Assembly (NCBI RefSeq): GCF_037039395.1
Contig: NZ_CP146242.1
Coordinates: 1 to 64,000 of the forward strand
DNA from: Agrobacterium vitis
GTDB lineage: Bacteria > Pseudomonadota > Alphaproteobacteria > Rhizobiales > Rhizobiaceae
Length of the DNA stretch: 64,000 nt
Reading direction: 5' to 3'
The position numbers were made by a program, and so were the translations under genes. Of the stretch, positions 32,666 through 40,584 are shown in pieces. How positions within the stretch are numbered: the stretch's first letter is position 1; the number at the start of each line of letters is the position of its first letter. The notes beneath the pieces are model-generated. The model did not search any database, was not told the DNA's origin, and saw nothing but the letters and a program-made list of their open reading frames with translations.

Positions 32666-34275
32666 GCGCCACCCCCTTCCGAGACCGGCGCGGTCTGCGT
32701 GGCCTCCGAGGTCTGCGATGCCTCAAAGCCCCAGAAGTCCCATTTGCCGCCAAGCCGCACGTCGTCTTCCGCCAGGCTTTCCTTGCGCTGAAACAGTTCT
32801 AGTTTCGGCAGTTGCGGCCACAGCCGGTCGATCTGTTCGGCAAACCACACAGGCTTGCGGCTATGCTCGGTCTTTGCCTCGGCATAGAGGCTGTCCGGCT
32901 GGGTGCCGGGCAATGGAGCCAGCGAGACCTTGCCGCGCTTGCCGATCAACAGCAGTTCATGGCGATCCCGCACCCAGCGGCCCATGCCGATATGCACCTT
33001 GTCCCAGGCCATGCAGGTGACATAGTCAAAGCCCCAGGCCCGCAGCACGTCGATGCCATCGGGCAACCGGTTGGTGGTGACCCACAGGAACAACAGCGCA
33101 TCCATGGTGAAGGGCGAGTTCTGGCCAGCACACAGCGCCTTGATTTCCTCCAACGGCATGGCGGGATATTTGAGGCCCTTGTCTTGCCCGGTCTCATCGC
33201 TCCAGGCTTCTTGCTGCCAGGGCGGGTCGGCATAGCCGATGGCATAGGCACCACGCGGCACATCGCCGCTCTTGCGCCGGCCATGCTCGGCAATAGCACT
33301 GACCAGATGCAGTCGCATGTCCCGGCTATGCTTTTGGTTGGTGGTGCGGATCGCCTTCGATTCGGCCGTCACGGCCTTGTCTGCTGCGATCAGATCGCGG
33401 GCAAAGCGCTCTTGCGCCTCTGCCGTTTCCAGCCGCTTCAACTGGTCGAGCGTCACGCCCTTGTCGTGCCGGCTGCCGCGCAACATCTGCAATGCCGTGC
33501 GGGAAATCTTCTCGCCACGCTCGACATCGCGCTGAATGGTGCGCTCTTTCTGTCCGGTTGCTTGCGCCGTGGCAGCGGTGAAGCGTTTGACCTCAGTAGC
33601 TTCGCCAATTTGACGAACCTTCGGACGGCCGTTTCCAACAGCGCCATTTGCCGTGTCGGGAAACTTGACCAGATAGATTTCCTTGCGACGATGCAGAAAC
33701 AGCGCCCGGTCGGACGGCGTCAGATCGGCGCGGATCAGGTTTTCGTCAATCTCGCAAAGCTGACGGTCGAGATCGTCGCCACGCTTGTGAAAGCAGAGAA
33801 TGAACTCTAGCCCCAGGCGCTTGCAGGCCTCCAGGCGGTGGCCGCCCGCACCGAGATCCACCTCAGCGTCGTCAACATCGCCATAGACGGTGATCGGGGT
33901 TTCCAGCCCGTAGTCGCGGATGTTGTCCATCAGCGCCAGAACGGTCGTCTCATTCAGGGTCCGCAGCCGGTGTTCGGCGCGGATGCTGACAATCCGCCGT
34001 TCTGTCGCCACCTTGGTTTTGGGCTGGGACGATGGTGCAACGTCACCGAGGCCGAGCGCCGCCAGCATCTCACGCGCCCGATCTGTCGGATACCAGCGAT
34101 TGCCATCCTTCTGATCGCGGATCAGATAGCCGCAGCCTTCGGCTGCCACCTTGTTGGCGGCAATCACCTGCGCCACGTCCTTGGTGAACACCTCGCCATC
34201 GCGGATAGCTGCTACAACAAGGGAAAGCCCGGCGGAACCGGGCTTGGGGAACTTCACGGACGCATAACCGGCCAT
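32662..34275 (-). CDS. ParB-like / MT-A70 N6-adenine methyltransferase fusion
   Basis: A 537-aa protein in three parts. Residues 1-90 resemble a small winged-helix unit (FTKDVAQVIAANKVAAEGCG). Residues about 95-220 are a ParB/Srx-type N-terminal domain (IVSIRAEHRLRTLNETTVLA, VDLGAGGHRLEACKRLGL, CEIDENLIRADLTPSDRALF). Residues about 345-500 are an MT-A70 methyltransferase with the catalytic DPPW (YAIGYADPPWQQEAW) and FLWVTTNRLPDGIDVLRAWG, RDRHELLLIGKRG. Such fusions occur in phages and islands, where the MTase may protect phage DNA. It overlaps its neighbours on both sides (ATGA), so it is in the structural operon. Confidence 0.82.
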   Translation of the reverse strand: MAGYASVKFPKPGSAGLSLVVAAIRDGEVFTKDVAQVIAANKVAAEGCGYLIRDQKDGNRWYPTDRAREMLAALGLGDVAPSSQPKTKVATERRIVSIRAEHRLRTLNETTVLALMDNIRDYGLETPITVYGDVDDAEVDLGAGGHRLEACKRLGLEFILCFHKRGDDLDRQLCEIDENLIRADLTPSDRALFLHRRKEIYLVKFPDTANGAVGNGRPKVRQIGEATEVKRFTAATAQATGQKERTIQRDVERGEKISRTALQMLRGSRHDKGVTLDQLKRLETAEAQERFARDLIAADKAVTAESKAIRTTNQKHSRDMRLHLVSAIAEHGRRKSGDVPRGAYAIGYADPPWQQEAWSDETGQDKGLKYPAMPLEEIKALCAGQNSPFTMDALLFLWVTTNRLPDGIDVLRAWGFDYVTCMAWDKVHIGMGRWVRDRHELLLIGKRGKVSLAPLPGTQPDSLYAEAKTEHSRKPVWFAEQIDRLWPQLPKLELFQRKESLAEDDVRLGGKWDFWGFEASQTSEATQTAPVSEGGGA

Positions 34276-34511
34276 CAGTTCGCCCTCATCAGACGATCAA
34301 GATAGGCTTGGCCCAGACCGGTCAGCAGCACCGTCTTGTGATCCTCGCGGATCAGCACATAGCCACAGGCACGGCAGTCGTTCGCCAACTGCCGGTCAGG
34401 GCCATCAGGCACGATCAGCTGACCACCATGGATTTTGAGCTTGCGCAGGAAGCCCCGTGCCCGCGCACTCAAGGGCCGCTCGAACAGCGGGGTCAGGGTT
34501 GCGTCGATCAT
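34275..34511 (-). CDS. Small phage protein of unknown function
   Basis: A 78-aa protein (MIDATLTPLFERPLSARARG...) whose sequence RGFLRKLKIHGGQLIVPDGP and CGYVLIREDHKTVLLTGLGQ suggests a small winged-helix fold: helix, then beta hairpin, then a short C-terminal helix (AYLDRLMRA). It overlaps the upstream regulator by 4 bp and abuts the ParB/MT-A70 gene, so it belongs to the same transcript. The C-terminus of the fusion protein's first domain is similar in style (DRAREMLAALGLG). Confidence 0.6.
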   Translation of the reverse strand: MIDATLTPLFERPLSARARGFLRKLKIHGGQLIVPDGPDRQLANDCRACGYVLIREDHKTVLLTGLGQAYLDRLMRAN

Positions 34512-35005
34512 GGCTGCTCTCCCACGATCCGCAGGCCAAGCTTATCGCCGCCCCGCGCCTTCACACCGGCCAGCGCCTTGCGAAGCGCGGCAAGACCGAC
34601 TTCCAATTCCGCCGCATCCCGGTCCATCTTGGTGGCTTCCGCAGGTGTCACCACCATGTCGGAGATCGCCACCGCGCCACCGGAAATCAAATCGCCAGCC
34701 CGGCGCACCATCTCCGAATAGGCAACGACGACACCTTGATCCACGGCCTTGTCGCTTGCCGGGTCGGTCAACCGCCGCCCGCTCAGTTCTGCCATAGCCG
34801 AGGTCACGACCGGCACCCCGCATTCGCTCTCCAGCGCATAGACAACCGAAATCGGCATCAGGTCCGTATCACGCGGATTGTTCATCCGGCCGATATGGCT
34901 GGCAGACACCGATGAAATCTCCGACGCCCGCTCGATACCGCCAACCAGCCTAATCAGGTCACGTTGCGCCGCTTTGATGCGATGAAACCAAGCGCTTGTT
35001 TGCAT
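34508..35005 (-). CDS. Phage regulator-like protein
   Basis: 165 aa from the ATG at 35005 (MQTSAWFHRIKAAQRDLIRL), preferred over an upstream in-frame start because GGGAAAGG precedes it. Residues 15-60 form a helix-turn-helix (RLVGGIERASEISSVSASHI, GRMNNPRDTDLMPISVVYAL) of the type seen in phage CII-like regulators. The C-terminal 90 residues are helical without a known domain. It is the first gene of the minus-strand structural operon. Two TTCCC/GGGAA palindromes overlap its start region, suggesting that it is regulated there, perhaps by itself. Confidence 0.6.
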   Translation of the reverse strand: MQTSAWFHRIKAAQRDLIRLVGGIERASEISSVSASHIGRMNNPRDTDLMPISVVYALESECGVPVVTSAMAELSGRRLTDPASDKAVDQGVVVAYSEMVRRAGDLISGGAVAISDMVVTPAEATKMDRDAAELEVGLAALRKALAGVKARGGDKLGLRIVGEQP

Positions 35006-35017
35006 AAGACAAAACCT

Positions 35018-35060
35018 TTCCCGCGCCGGGAAATCTCCGGCGTTTTTCCCGTGGTGGGAA
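35018..35060. promoter_or_regulatory. Two TTCCC...GGGAA palindromes upstream of the phage operon
   Basis: TTCCCGCGCCGGGAA (35018-35032) and TTCCCGTGGTGGGAA (35046-35060) are 15-bp palindromes whose centres are 28 bp apart, just upstream of the start at 35005. Equal length, shared arms and near three-turn spacing suggest paired operator sites for one dimeric regulator. Confidence 0.6.
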
Positions 35061-35220
35061 TTGATCAAAAATGTGAGGAATGGGCCGTCAGATACTCACG
35101 GAGGCCCGCATGCAAAACGAAAATTGCCCGCACCAGATCGGACGCCAAACAACCTGGTGCGGGCTGCGCGCAGCTGGGAGGACAGCCAGCGCGAAGGGTA
35201 TGGAGGAAAGAGCCGCACTG

Positions 35221-35472
35221 TCATTGAGCGACCTCCAAGGAGTTCGACTCAGGGCGGATAACGCCTGCTGGCCATTCAACACCCTCTGGCCAATTGTCAG
35301 CAAACCAGCCAAGCGCGGAATTGAAGCGGTTTACACCGATGTCGGAACCCGCTCGTAGCGCTGCTAATTTTTTGCTGTCGCCAAAAACACGGTAGCTGGC
35401 AGTCTTCTCCGATACGCCAGTGGCGTAGGAGTAGATGTCGCTCAATCTCAAAAGGTGCCCGATGTCTAACAT
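35221..35472 (-). CDS. Small phage protein, possible Cro-like regulator
   Basis: An 83-aa protein (MLDIGHLLRLSDIYSYATGV...) read divergently from the S24 repressor. The N-terminal half, LLRLSDIYSYATGVSEKTAS and YRVFGDSKKLAALRAGSDIG, fits a helix-turn-helix; the C-terminus (FNSALGWFADNWPEGVEWPA) is a pattern I have seen in Rhizobium phage-like proteins. Operator O1 (35483-35500) lies directly in front of its start. A Cro or excision-control role is inferred from position only. Confidence 0.6.
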   Translation of the reverse strand: MLDIGHLLRLSDIYSYATGVSEKTASYRVFGDSKKLAALRAGSDIGVNRFNSALGWFADNWPEGVEWPAGVIRPESNSLEVAQ

Positions 35473-35482
35473 AGAAGCGATA

Positions 35483-35558
35483 AGCGGTTATTTTACCGCT
35501 TATGTCAACGGTTTTATTACCGCTATCACGAGACATCTGCTACGGTTAGATTACCGCA
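35483..35558. promoter_or_regulatory. Three repressor operators between the divergent phage regulators
   Basis: O1 AGCGGTTATTTTACCGCT (35483-35500), O2 AACGGTTTTATTACCGCT (35507-35524) and O3 TACGGTTAGATTACCGCA (35541-35558) share CGGT-N6-ACCG. O1 lies in the spacer of a minus-strand promoter with TTGACA at 35508-35503. O3 ends one base before the repressor ATG (35560). With O4 and O5 they form a five-site set, very likely bound by the repressor. Confidence 0.75.
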
Positions 35559-35559
35559 T

Positions 35560-36174
35560 ATGCTGATGGATATTCTCAACAGAATTCAGGAACGGCTCGA
35601 CGCGGTTGGTTTGAGCGCGAATGCGGCGTCTGTAAAGGCTGGCATAAGCAAGGACGCTATCCGCAATATTCAACGCGCCTGCAAAAGTGGCCGCGACGGA
35701 ATATCCATAACAACTCTCATTAAACTTGCACCCGTATTGCAGACCACGCCATCATGGCTGCTGGAAGGGAGCAGCAATGCGAATCAGTTTAGGGTGCCTA
35801 AAATTTCGTGGGTAAGCGCTGGAGCTTTTGACACTGCCGACACGGTGCACAGCTTTGATGAGTTCCCAACAATCGAAACCTCGGGCTTGCCCGACGGTGA
35901 CTGGGTGGCTTTGGAAGTACAGGGCGATTCAATGGATCGCATATCTCCTCCCGGCTCTGTGATCTTCGTGAACCGAGCAGACCGCAAGTTAAGCCATAAT
36001 GCGTGCTATATCATTCAGGACGTTGATGGCAGCGCAACCTACAAAAGGTATCGCCAAAGCCCAATGAGATTTGAGCCGGTATCGACAAATCCGGAACACG
36101 AGACAATATATCCAAATGACAACAGTACACCCAATGTATTTGGGCGGGTGTCTCGGTCTGTTATCGAAATGTAA
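35560..36174 (+). CDS. Phage CI-like repressor with S24 peptidase domain
   Basis: A 204-aa LexA/CI-type repressor. Residues 1-65 are the helix-turn-helix (LNRIQERLDAVGLSANAASV, KAGISKDAIRNIQRA). Residues about 85-200 are the S24 self-cleaving domain, with the nucleophile Ser in VQGDSMDRISPPGSVIFVNR and the Lys in TYKRYRQ. Alternative starts are ATG 35560 and 35566; neither has a ribosome-binding site. Together with operator O3 ending at 35558, this suggests a leaderless message, as for lambda cI from PRM. Intact, so lysogenic control may persist. Confidence 0.88.
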   Translation: MLMDILNRIQERLDAVGLSANAASVKAGISKDAIRNIQRACKSGRDGISITTLIKLAPVLQTTPSWLLEGSSNANQFRVPKISWVSAGAFDTADTVHSFDEFPTIETSGLPDGDWVALEVQGDSMDRISPPGSVIFVNRADRKLSHNACYIIQDVDGSATYKRYRQSPMRFEPVSTNPEHETIYPNDNSTPNVFGRVSRSVIEM

Positions 36175-36370
36175 TTAATGGCGGACTCAGTTCTGAAACG
36201 CACCAGACTGATTTGCGATTTCGATTTTACAGGCTAGGAGCGGCGTTCGAAAACCGTGCGTCTAGCATGGGTGATTATTGACGCACAATGATCCGTTATG
36301 CGGATGTCTGCTGTATTTCAAATGCAGAGCACGCCTGATGTTTTCGAAAATCGCCTGCGCGGCTCAAATA

Positions 36371-36423
36371 AGCGGTAAAATTACCGTATGCATATTGACG
36401 GCGGTTATATTACCGCCTTATAT
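36371..36423 (+). promoter_or_regulatory. Operators O4 and O5 overlapping a plus-strand promoter
   Basis: O4 is AGCGGTAAAATTACCGTA (36371-36388) and O5 GGCGGTTATATTACCGCC (36400-36417), both CGGT-N6-ACCG. TTGACG (36395-36400), a 17-bp spacer and TTATAT (36418-36423) form a promoter whose spacer is O5 itself. Repressor binding there should shut off the transcript leading to the small genes and integrase. Confidence 0.7.
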
Positions 36424-36490
36424 TCATCCAACGGCCCAACCTAGCCGATTTCCACCCCGCCCGGTGGAGATGCAGAGACGCCGCCGGAAG

Positions 36491-36502
36491 CCCCCCCCCC
36501 CC
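36491..36502. repeat. C12 homopolymer tract
   Basis: Twelve consecutive C residues lie about 70 bp downstream of the O5 promoter, in the leader before the small phage genes. Such tracts slip easily; no intact gene spans it convincingly. Confidence 0.85.
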
Positions 36503-36579
36503 ACAAGCCCTACCCATCCGGCGGCGTCACATAAAACGAGAAGAGGATAGGCGCATCCTCAAGCCAAGGATGGGAAATC

Positions 36580-36738
36580 ATGCAGCAGTGTCAGCACTGT
36601 GGATCTGATAGTGGCCGAGGGATTCTTGCCGCCGCCACAACGTTGGCACAGTTGCAAGACCAAACCTCCACCTTCCCCAGTCACGCCACCGCTGAGACCA
36701 ACCCGCACTTCAAATACGCACCAAGGACGGCGTCTTGA
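36580..36738 (+). CDS. Possible small CxxC phage protein
   Basis: A 52-aa frame beginning MQQCQHCGSDSGRGILAAAT, with AAGGATGGG 8 bp before the ATG. The CxxC pair at residues 4-7 could be half of a zinc knuckle, but only two Cys are present. It lies between the O5 promoter and the integrase, where small early phage genes are expected. The rest of the protein is low-information, so this is a tentative call. Confidence 0.35.
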   Translation: MQQCQHCGSDSGRGILAAATTLAQLQDQTSTFPSHATAETNPHFKYAPRTAS

Positions 36739-36846
36739 TTACCGTGCCGTGCATTACCGCGCATGTGGAAATGATAGCACACGAGCAAAAATGACGCAGA
36801 GCAATGGATTTCGATAACGCACACCCACAGACGCGGGAGAGACAGA

Positions 36847-37053
36847 ATGCAAAAAGCTGATCGGACTCTGGGGACGAACCCCACTAGAAAACGTGCCAGC
36901 GAACATGCCATGGCGGCGGCTTTGAAGGCCGCCAGACGCGCAGGCCTCATGGTAGATCGCCTGCTTATCCAGGACGGCACGGTTGAGATACGATTTGCCG
37001 GCAGCGTTGAAAGCGATGCCGAACCAGCCTCTCTTGACCTTAAAGAATGGTAG
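36847..37053 (+). CDS. Small basic phage protein upstream of integrase
   Basis: A 68-aa protein with GGGAGAGA a few bases before the ATG and ending 6 bp before the integrase start, so probably co-translated with it. The first half is basic and helical (TRKRASEHAMAAALKAARRA) and the second half a beta-rich DRLLIQDGTVEIRFAGSVES. No excisionase motif is clear. The position would suit an integration or excision accessory factor, but no function is proposed. Confidence 0.6.
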   Translation: MQKADRTLGTNPTRKRASEHAMAAALKAARRAGLMVDRLLIQDGTVEIRFAGSVESDAEPASLDLKEW

Positions 37054-37059
37054 GACGTC

Positions 37060-38127
37060 ATGAAAGTCAGCTATCCAGGCCTTATCAAGGAGGAGTTGCC
37101 TTCGGGCAATGTTCGTTACCGCGTCCGGGTGATTGGCAACCCGAAACAGCGGATTCGCATTTTCTGCCTGCCAGGCGATGAAGATTTCAGCCGCCAATAT
37201 ACGCTTGCCCGCTATGGAGAACAGCCTGTGCCTTTGAAGAAGGCATCTGAGGTGGTCAAGCCCAGGTCTATTGGCTGGCTGATGCACAGTTATTTTGAAT
37301 ACATGGAGCAAAGGGTAAAGGCCCGCCTCTCCAGCGCAAAAACGCTGAAGAAGAAACGAAACCTGCTGGCCCGACTGATAGAGGATCCAGACCGGATCAT
37401 GCTCATCCCGCAACCAAAGCTGATTGAAATGCAGGATAAAATGGCCAGTACGCCCGCCCAAGCGGACGCCTTCATCGAAGCTATCAGCGTCATGTATGAG
37501 TGGGCAATCAAGCGAGGCCACCTCAAAACCAATCCAGCCAAGGGAATTGACCGGATCTATAAAAAAGGCGACGGGGCAACGCCCTGGAAATCCGCGGATG
37601 TGAAACGCTTCTTTGCCCACCACAAGCCGGGTTCAAAGCCTTTCATTGCAATGTCCATTCTGCTCTGGACAGGATGTCGTATCGAAGACCTGACATTCCT
37701 TGGCCCGAGGCATGAGTGCATTCTGGACGGACTGAAAGCGCTGCGATGGGTGCCTGCAAAGAAGGGCTCATCGGAAGTGACCATTCCCCTGCTAAAACCT
37801 TTAAAAGCGGCTATCCATAGCCAGGCCGTCATTGCCGAGACCTACATCGTTGCACGCGGCAACAAACCCTTTGCCAGCGGCGATTCCATGTCGGCCATGT
37901 TCAAGCGTTGGTGCATTGACGCCGGTTTGAATCACCTCTCTGCTCACGGCGTGCGCAAAGGTCTGGCCGAGTTGCTGGCCGAACAAGGCTGCAGCCAATA
38001 TGAAATCATGGCCATTCTCGGACACTCAGAAGCCAAAACAAGCGAGGTTTATACCCGCCGTGTGGAACGCTGGAAGCTCGCGCAGCAAGCGATGGACCGG
38101 CTAGATGCCTCAGATGCTTGGTTGTGA
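37060..38127 (+). CDS. Phage tyrosine recombinase (integrase)
   Basis: A 355-aa site-specific recombinase. The N-terminal SAM-like DNA-binding domain is about 65-155 (AKTLKKKRNLLARLIEDPDR). The catalytic domain follows: first Arg in LLWTGCRIEDLTFLG, His-x-x-Arg in LSAHGVRKGLAELLAEQGCS, and His plus nucleophilic Tyr in AILGHSEAKTSEVYTRRVER. All key residues are present. It is transcribed from the operator-controlled plus-strand side. The partner attachment sites are not obvious: the flanking ABC-permease gene starts almost at once. Confidence 0.92.
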   Translation: MKVSYPGLIKEELPSGNVRYRVRVIGNPKQRIRIFCLPGDEDFSRQYTLARYGEQPVPLKKASEVVKPRSIGWLMHSYFEYMEQRVKARLSSAKTLKKKRNLLARLIEDPDRIMLIPQPKLIEMQDKMASTPAQADAFIEAISVMYEWAIKRGHLKTNPAKGIDRIYKKGDGATPWKSADVKRFFAHHKPGSKPFIAMSILLWTGCRIEDLTFLGPRHECILDGLKALRWVPAKKGSSEVTIPLLKPLKAAIHSQAVIAETYIVARGNKPFASGDSMSAMFKRWCIDAGLNHLSAHGVRKGLAELLAEQGCSQYEIMAILGHSEAKTSEVYTRRVERWKLAQQAMDRLDASDAWL

Positions 38128-38151
38128 CCATTGCCATATTTTGCCTGGAAA

Positions 38152-38982
38152 TCAGTTCTCAAGTGCGTATCTCCGCAGCAGCCGCTCAAGAACCAGTCCG
38201 AAGCAAACACTGCCAATTGAGAATCCAATGAGATACTGCTTGTCAATAAATTCGGTAGGATAGCCCAGATAGTATGCTGACCGTACCCATTCGACTGCAT
38301 GAAATACTGGGTTCCAGGAAACGGCACGCAAAGCCTGTTCTGGAAACGAATTAAGATAGATTGGCGCACCTGAGGTTAGATATATTACCACCATCGAAAA
38401 TCCATAAATCATCGGAAAAATAGGAAGAATGGCTGAAATCACGCTAGCGCTTATTCCGAATCCAATTGACAAAATTACTGTAAAAAAGAACGCCGTTAAG
38501 GCTTCCGAAGGATGAATAGGAACCGGATTACTACCTGTCGATATAAGATATATATATATTAATATAAAAGATATAACAATTCCGATAAATTCCAAAAAAG
38601 CCCTTGCCAATACTATATCGAGCAACCGAACCACTGGGAATGACATCATAGATTTATTTGCAATCAAGGATATAGACATAAATCGAGACACATACATAAA
38701 AGTCATAACAGGCAGCAACCCAGTAGCAAAAAATAACTGAAGATCATCACCAAATTCAGATTTTTTTCCCACCACGTTATATACAGTTAAAAGCAAAAGA
38801 ATATGTGCAACAGGAAAAAGCGGCACGATTAAGAAACCTAGGCCGTGGTTAAAGTAGCGGCTGCGTATGTCGCGCATGATCACAGCATGCATCACGTTTA
38901 GCTTTTGCCGCAACGCATCTTTTACCGAAATCTTTGGCTCGACGTCAGCCCTCTTTATCCTTTGCGCGCTAATCTCTGTCAC
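38152..38982 (-). CDS. ABC-2 type polysaccharide/O-antigen export permease
   Basis: A 276-aa membrane protein of the Wzm/KpsM family that moves a finished polysaccharide across the inner membrane. After a cytoplasmic N-terminus come VIMRDIRSRYFNHGLGFLIV (family amphipathic region) and about six hydrophobic segments, such as VPLFPVAHILLLLTVYNVV, FIGIVISFILIYIYLI and IYGFSMVVIYLTSGAPIYLN. SWNPVFHAVEWVRSAYYLGY is the conserved C-terminal block. The start is GTG at 38982 with GGGAAGAA upstream. Its ATPase partner is not in the window. Being A+T-rich, it probably belongs to the polysaccharide locus left of the prophage. Confidence 0.85.
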   Translation of the reverse strand: MTEISAQRIKRADVEPKISVKDALRQKLNVMHAVIMRDIRSRYFNHGLGFLIVPLFPVAHILLLLTVYNVVGKKSEFGDDLQLFFATGLLPVMTFMYVSRFMSISLIANKSMMSFPVVRLLDIVLARAFLEFIGIVISFILIYIYLISTGSNPVPIHPSEALTAFFFTVILSIGFGISASVISAILPIFPMIYGFSMVVIYLTSGAPIYLNSFPEQALRAVSWNPVFHAVEWVRSAYYLGYPTEFIDKQYLIGFSIGSVCFGLVLERLLRRYALEN

Positions 38983-39209
38983 GATGTTCTTCCCGATCTT
39001 TGACCACTTTCAAGGTAAAGCGAAAATCCGGCTTTTCCGGGTCCGGAGTACCGACCATTCAACATTTAGCACGGCCAATCAGAAGCGAAAACAAGCGACG
39101 TCTATGGTGCTCAGTGAAGCGCTGAGCGCCAGCCAGTAAGCGCTAAACCGGCCAGACATGTCCCACGCACCATTTTGACGTGGGACACATCAAAACTTAA
39201 CCTGTTGAA

Positions 39210-39241
39210 CAAAAAAGAAAAACCCGGCCTAAAGCCGGGTT
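39210..39241 (-). terminator. Terminator after tRNA-Leu
   Basis: AACCCGGC (39221-39228) and GCCGGGTT (39234-39241) form a stem; on the minus strand it is followed by TTTTTCTTTTTTG. It lies 3 bp beyond the tRNA 3' end, so it ends the tRNA transcript. Further left, TGTCCCACG and CGTGGGACA (39159-39187) form another 9-bp inverted repeat of unknown role. Confidence 0.85.
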
Positions 39242-39243
39242 CT

Positions 39244-39328
39244 TGGTGCGGTCGAGAAGACTCGAACTTCCACGGGTTGCCCCACAGCGACCTCAACGCT
39301 GCGCGTCTACCAATTCCGCCACGACCGC
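39244..39328 (-). tRNA. tRNA-Leu (anticodon GAG)
   Basis: The minus strand begins GCGGTCGTGGCGGAATTGGT and ends CGACCGC A CCA, giving a 7-bp acceptor stem with encoded CCA. The anticodon arm is CAGCG TTGAGGT CGCTG, anticodon GAG. A long class II variable arm (GTGGGGCAACCCGTG region) and the T arm with TTCGAGT fit tRNA-Leu. The 85-nt length is right. It appears intact; no second copy of its 3' end was seen near the integrase. Confidence 0.95.
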
Positions 39329-39830
39329 ATCGTGGTAGAGTGCCGACTTGCGCCGACGGGCTGCATCTAGCAAATGCGTCGGGGGTACACAAGGGCGGCT
39401 TGCAACATTTTTATGAAATCGCTCCACGGCATTGATATGCCTGTTGAAAACTCGCTCCTACCGGGCCAAATGCAGGATAAAATGCGGTGCGCTGCCAGAA
39501 TGAACCTTATAAGCAGAATGACCCTCATAAGATTGAGTCATTGGAGATCACCGCTCATGTTCTCCTTGCCGATATCTTCAAGGCGAGGATACGCAGATAT
39601 CTTCTCCTTGGCCTTATTGGGTTCATGCAAAAAACGAACGTCAGCGTGGGCGCCCGCTCAAGGCCGTTGTCGTTTCACCATTGCATAATTCTACTCGCTG
39701 AAATCGGCTTAGAAGAAATTATGCAACGAATTTCAAGCGTTATATCGCCGGGCACCACATATGGTGGGCGGCGGTATAAACCAACCCACGCGGCGGCGAA
39801 GGCCTGTTGCGCGCTTAAGGACAGTTTATC
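39329..39830. other. Intergenic region with a 10-bp inverted repeat
   Basis: About 500 bp between tRNA-Leu and lipB. TTGCATAATT (39681-39690) and AATTATGCAA (39717-39726) are perfect inverted repeats around 26 nt, about 105 bp before the lipB start. A frame is open across much of the region but lacks a start signal and does not resemble a protein. Otherwise nothing was recognised. Confidence 0.5.
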
Positions 39831-40563
39831 ATGCTTCGTTCCGATCTCGACAAGACCATGCTTGCCAGCCCTGGCAATGCGCCGATCCGGTGGCGGGTCA
39901 GCGACGGACTGGTGGGCTATGAGGATGCGTTGAGCGTGATGGAGGAGCAAGTGGCGGCCATTGCCGATGGCACCGCCGACGAGTCTGATCTGGCTGCTGG
40001 AGCATCCGCCGATCTACACGGCTGGCACCAGCGCCGATCCGAAGGATTTGATTGAAACGCAGCGCTTTCCAGTTTTCGCCACCGGTCGCGGTGGCGAGTA
40101 TACCTATCACGGGCCAGGCCAGCGGGTCGTTTATGTCATGCTGGATTTGAAGCGTCGCCGCCAGGATGTCCGTGCCTATGTCGCCGCACTGGAGGACGTG
40201 ATCATCAAAACACTGGATATGATGAATATTCGCGGCGAGCGGCGAGAAGATCGGGTCGGGGTTTGGGTTCGTCGCCCGGATAAATCTCCCCTGCCGGACG
40301 GTGGCGTGACAGAAGACAAGATCGCCGCTCTCGGCATTCGTCTGCGACGCTGGGTCAGTTTTCACGGCCTGTCATTAAATATCGAGCCAGACCTGTCTCA
40401 TTTCAGCGGCATAGTGCCCTGCGGCATCTCTGCCTACGGTGTCACCAGCCTTGTCGATCTCGGCTTGCCTGTGACGATGGCCGATGTCGATATTCATCTC
40501 AAAGAGGCATTTGAAATGGTGTTTGGACCGACAGTGGCCGACCAGCATCCAAAGCCGCGGTAA
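39831..40563 (+). pseudogene. lipB: Octanoyltransferase, frameshifted by one base
   Basis: LipB moves octanoate from acyl carrier protein to lipoyl domains. The first frame gives APIRWRVSDGLVGYEDALSV and AIADGTADE; the next frame continues [40 protein letters not shown], the catalytic-Lys block [18 protein letters not shown] and catalytic-Cys block [17 protein letters not shown]. One extra T at about 39984 (GAGTCTG instead of GAGCTG) breaks the gene. Without it the protein is about 243 aa, normal for the family. Because LipB is important for aerobic growth, a sequence error is as likely as real loss. Confidence 0.85.
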
Positions 40564-40584
40564 TCGGCGCCTGAAAGGCACCTA

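Larger units (their letters stand above)
22826..38127. mobile_element. Degenerate prophage carrying a dTDP-rhamnose operon
   Basis: On the minus strand, from right to left, are regulator, ParB/MT-A70, portal, protease, capsid (truncated), tape measure (broken), dam (truncated), small lipoprotein and coiled-coil protein. The repressor and integrase are on the plus strand at the right. No terminase, head-tail connector, tail or lysin gene was found. The rfbCBDA operon replaces the part between capsid and tape measure. Boundaries are approximate; the attachment sites were not identified with confidence. Confidence 0.75.

Noticed and set aside
36278..36550. 90-aa open frame spanning the C12 tract
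   Set aside because: It runs through the operators and promoter, is low-complexity and Pro/Arg-rich, and has no start signal.
37060..39328. tRNA-Leu as the attachment site of the prophage integrase
   Set aside because: The tRNA is intact, an unrelated permease gene lies between, and no repeat of its 3' end was seen on the other side of the prophage.
39487..39933. 148-aa open frame between tRNA-Leu and lipB
   Set aside because: It overlaps the lipB start in another frame, has no ribosome-binding site and spans the intergenic inverted repeat.
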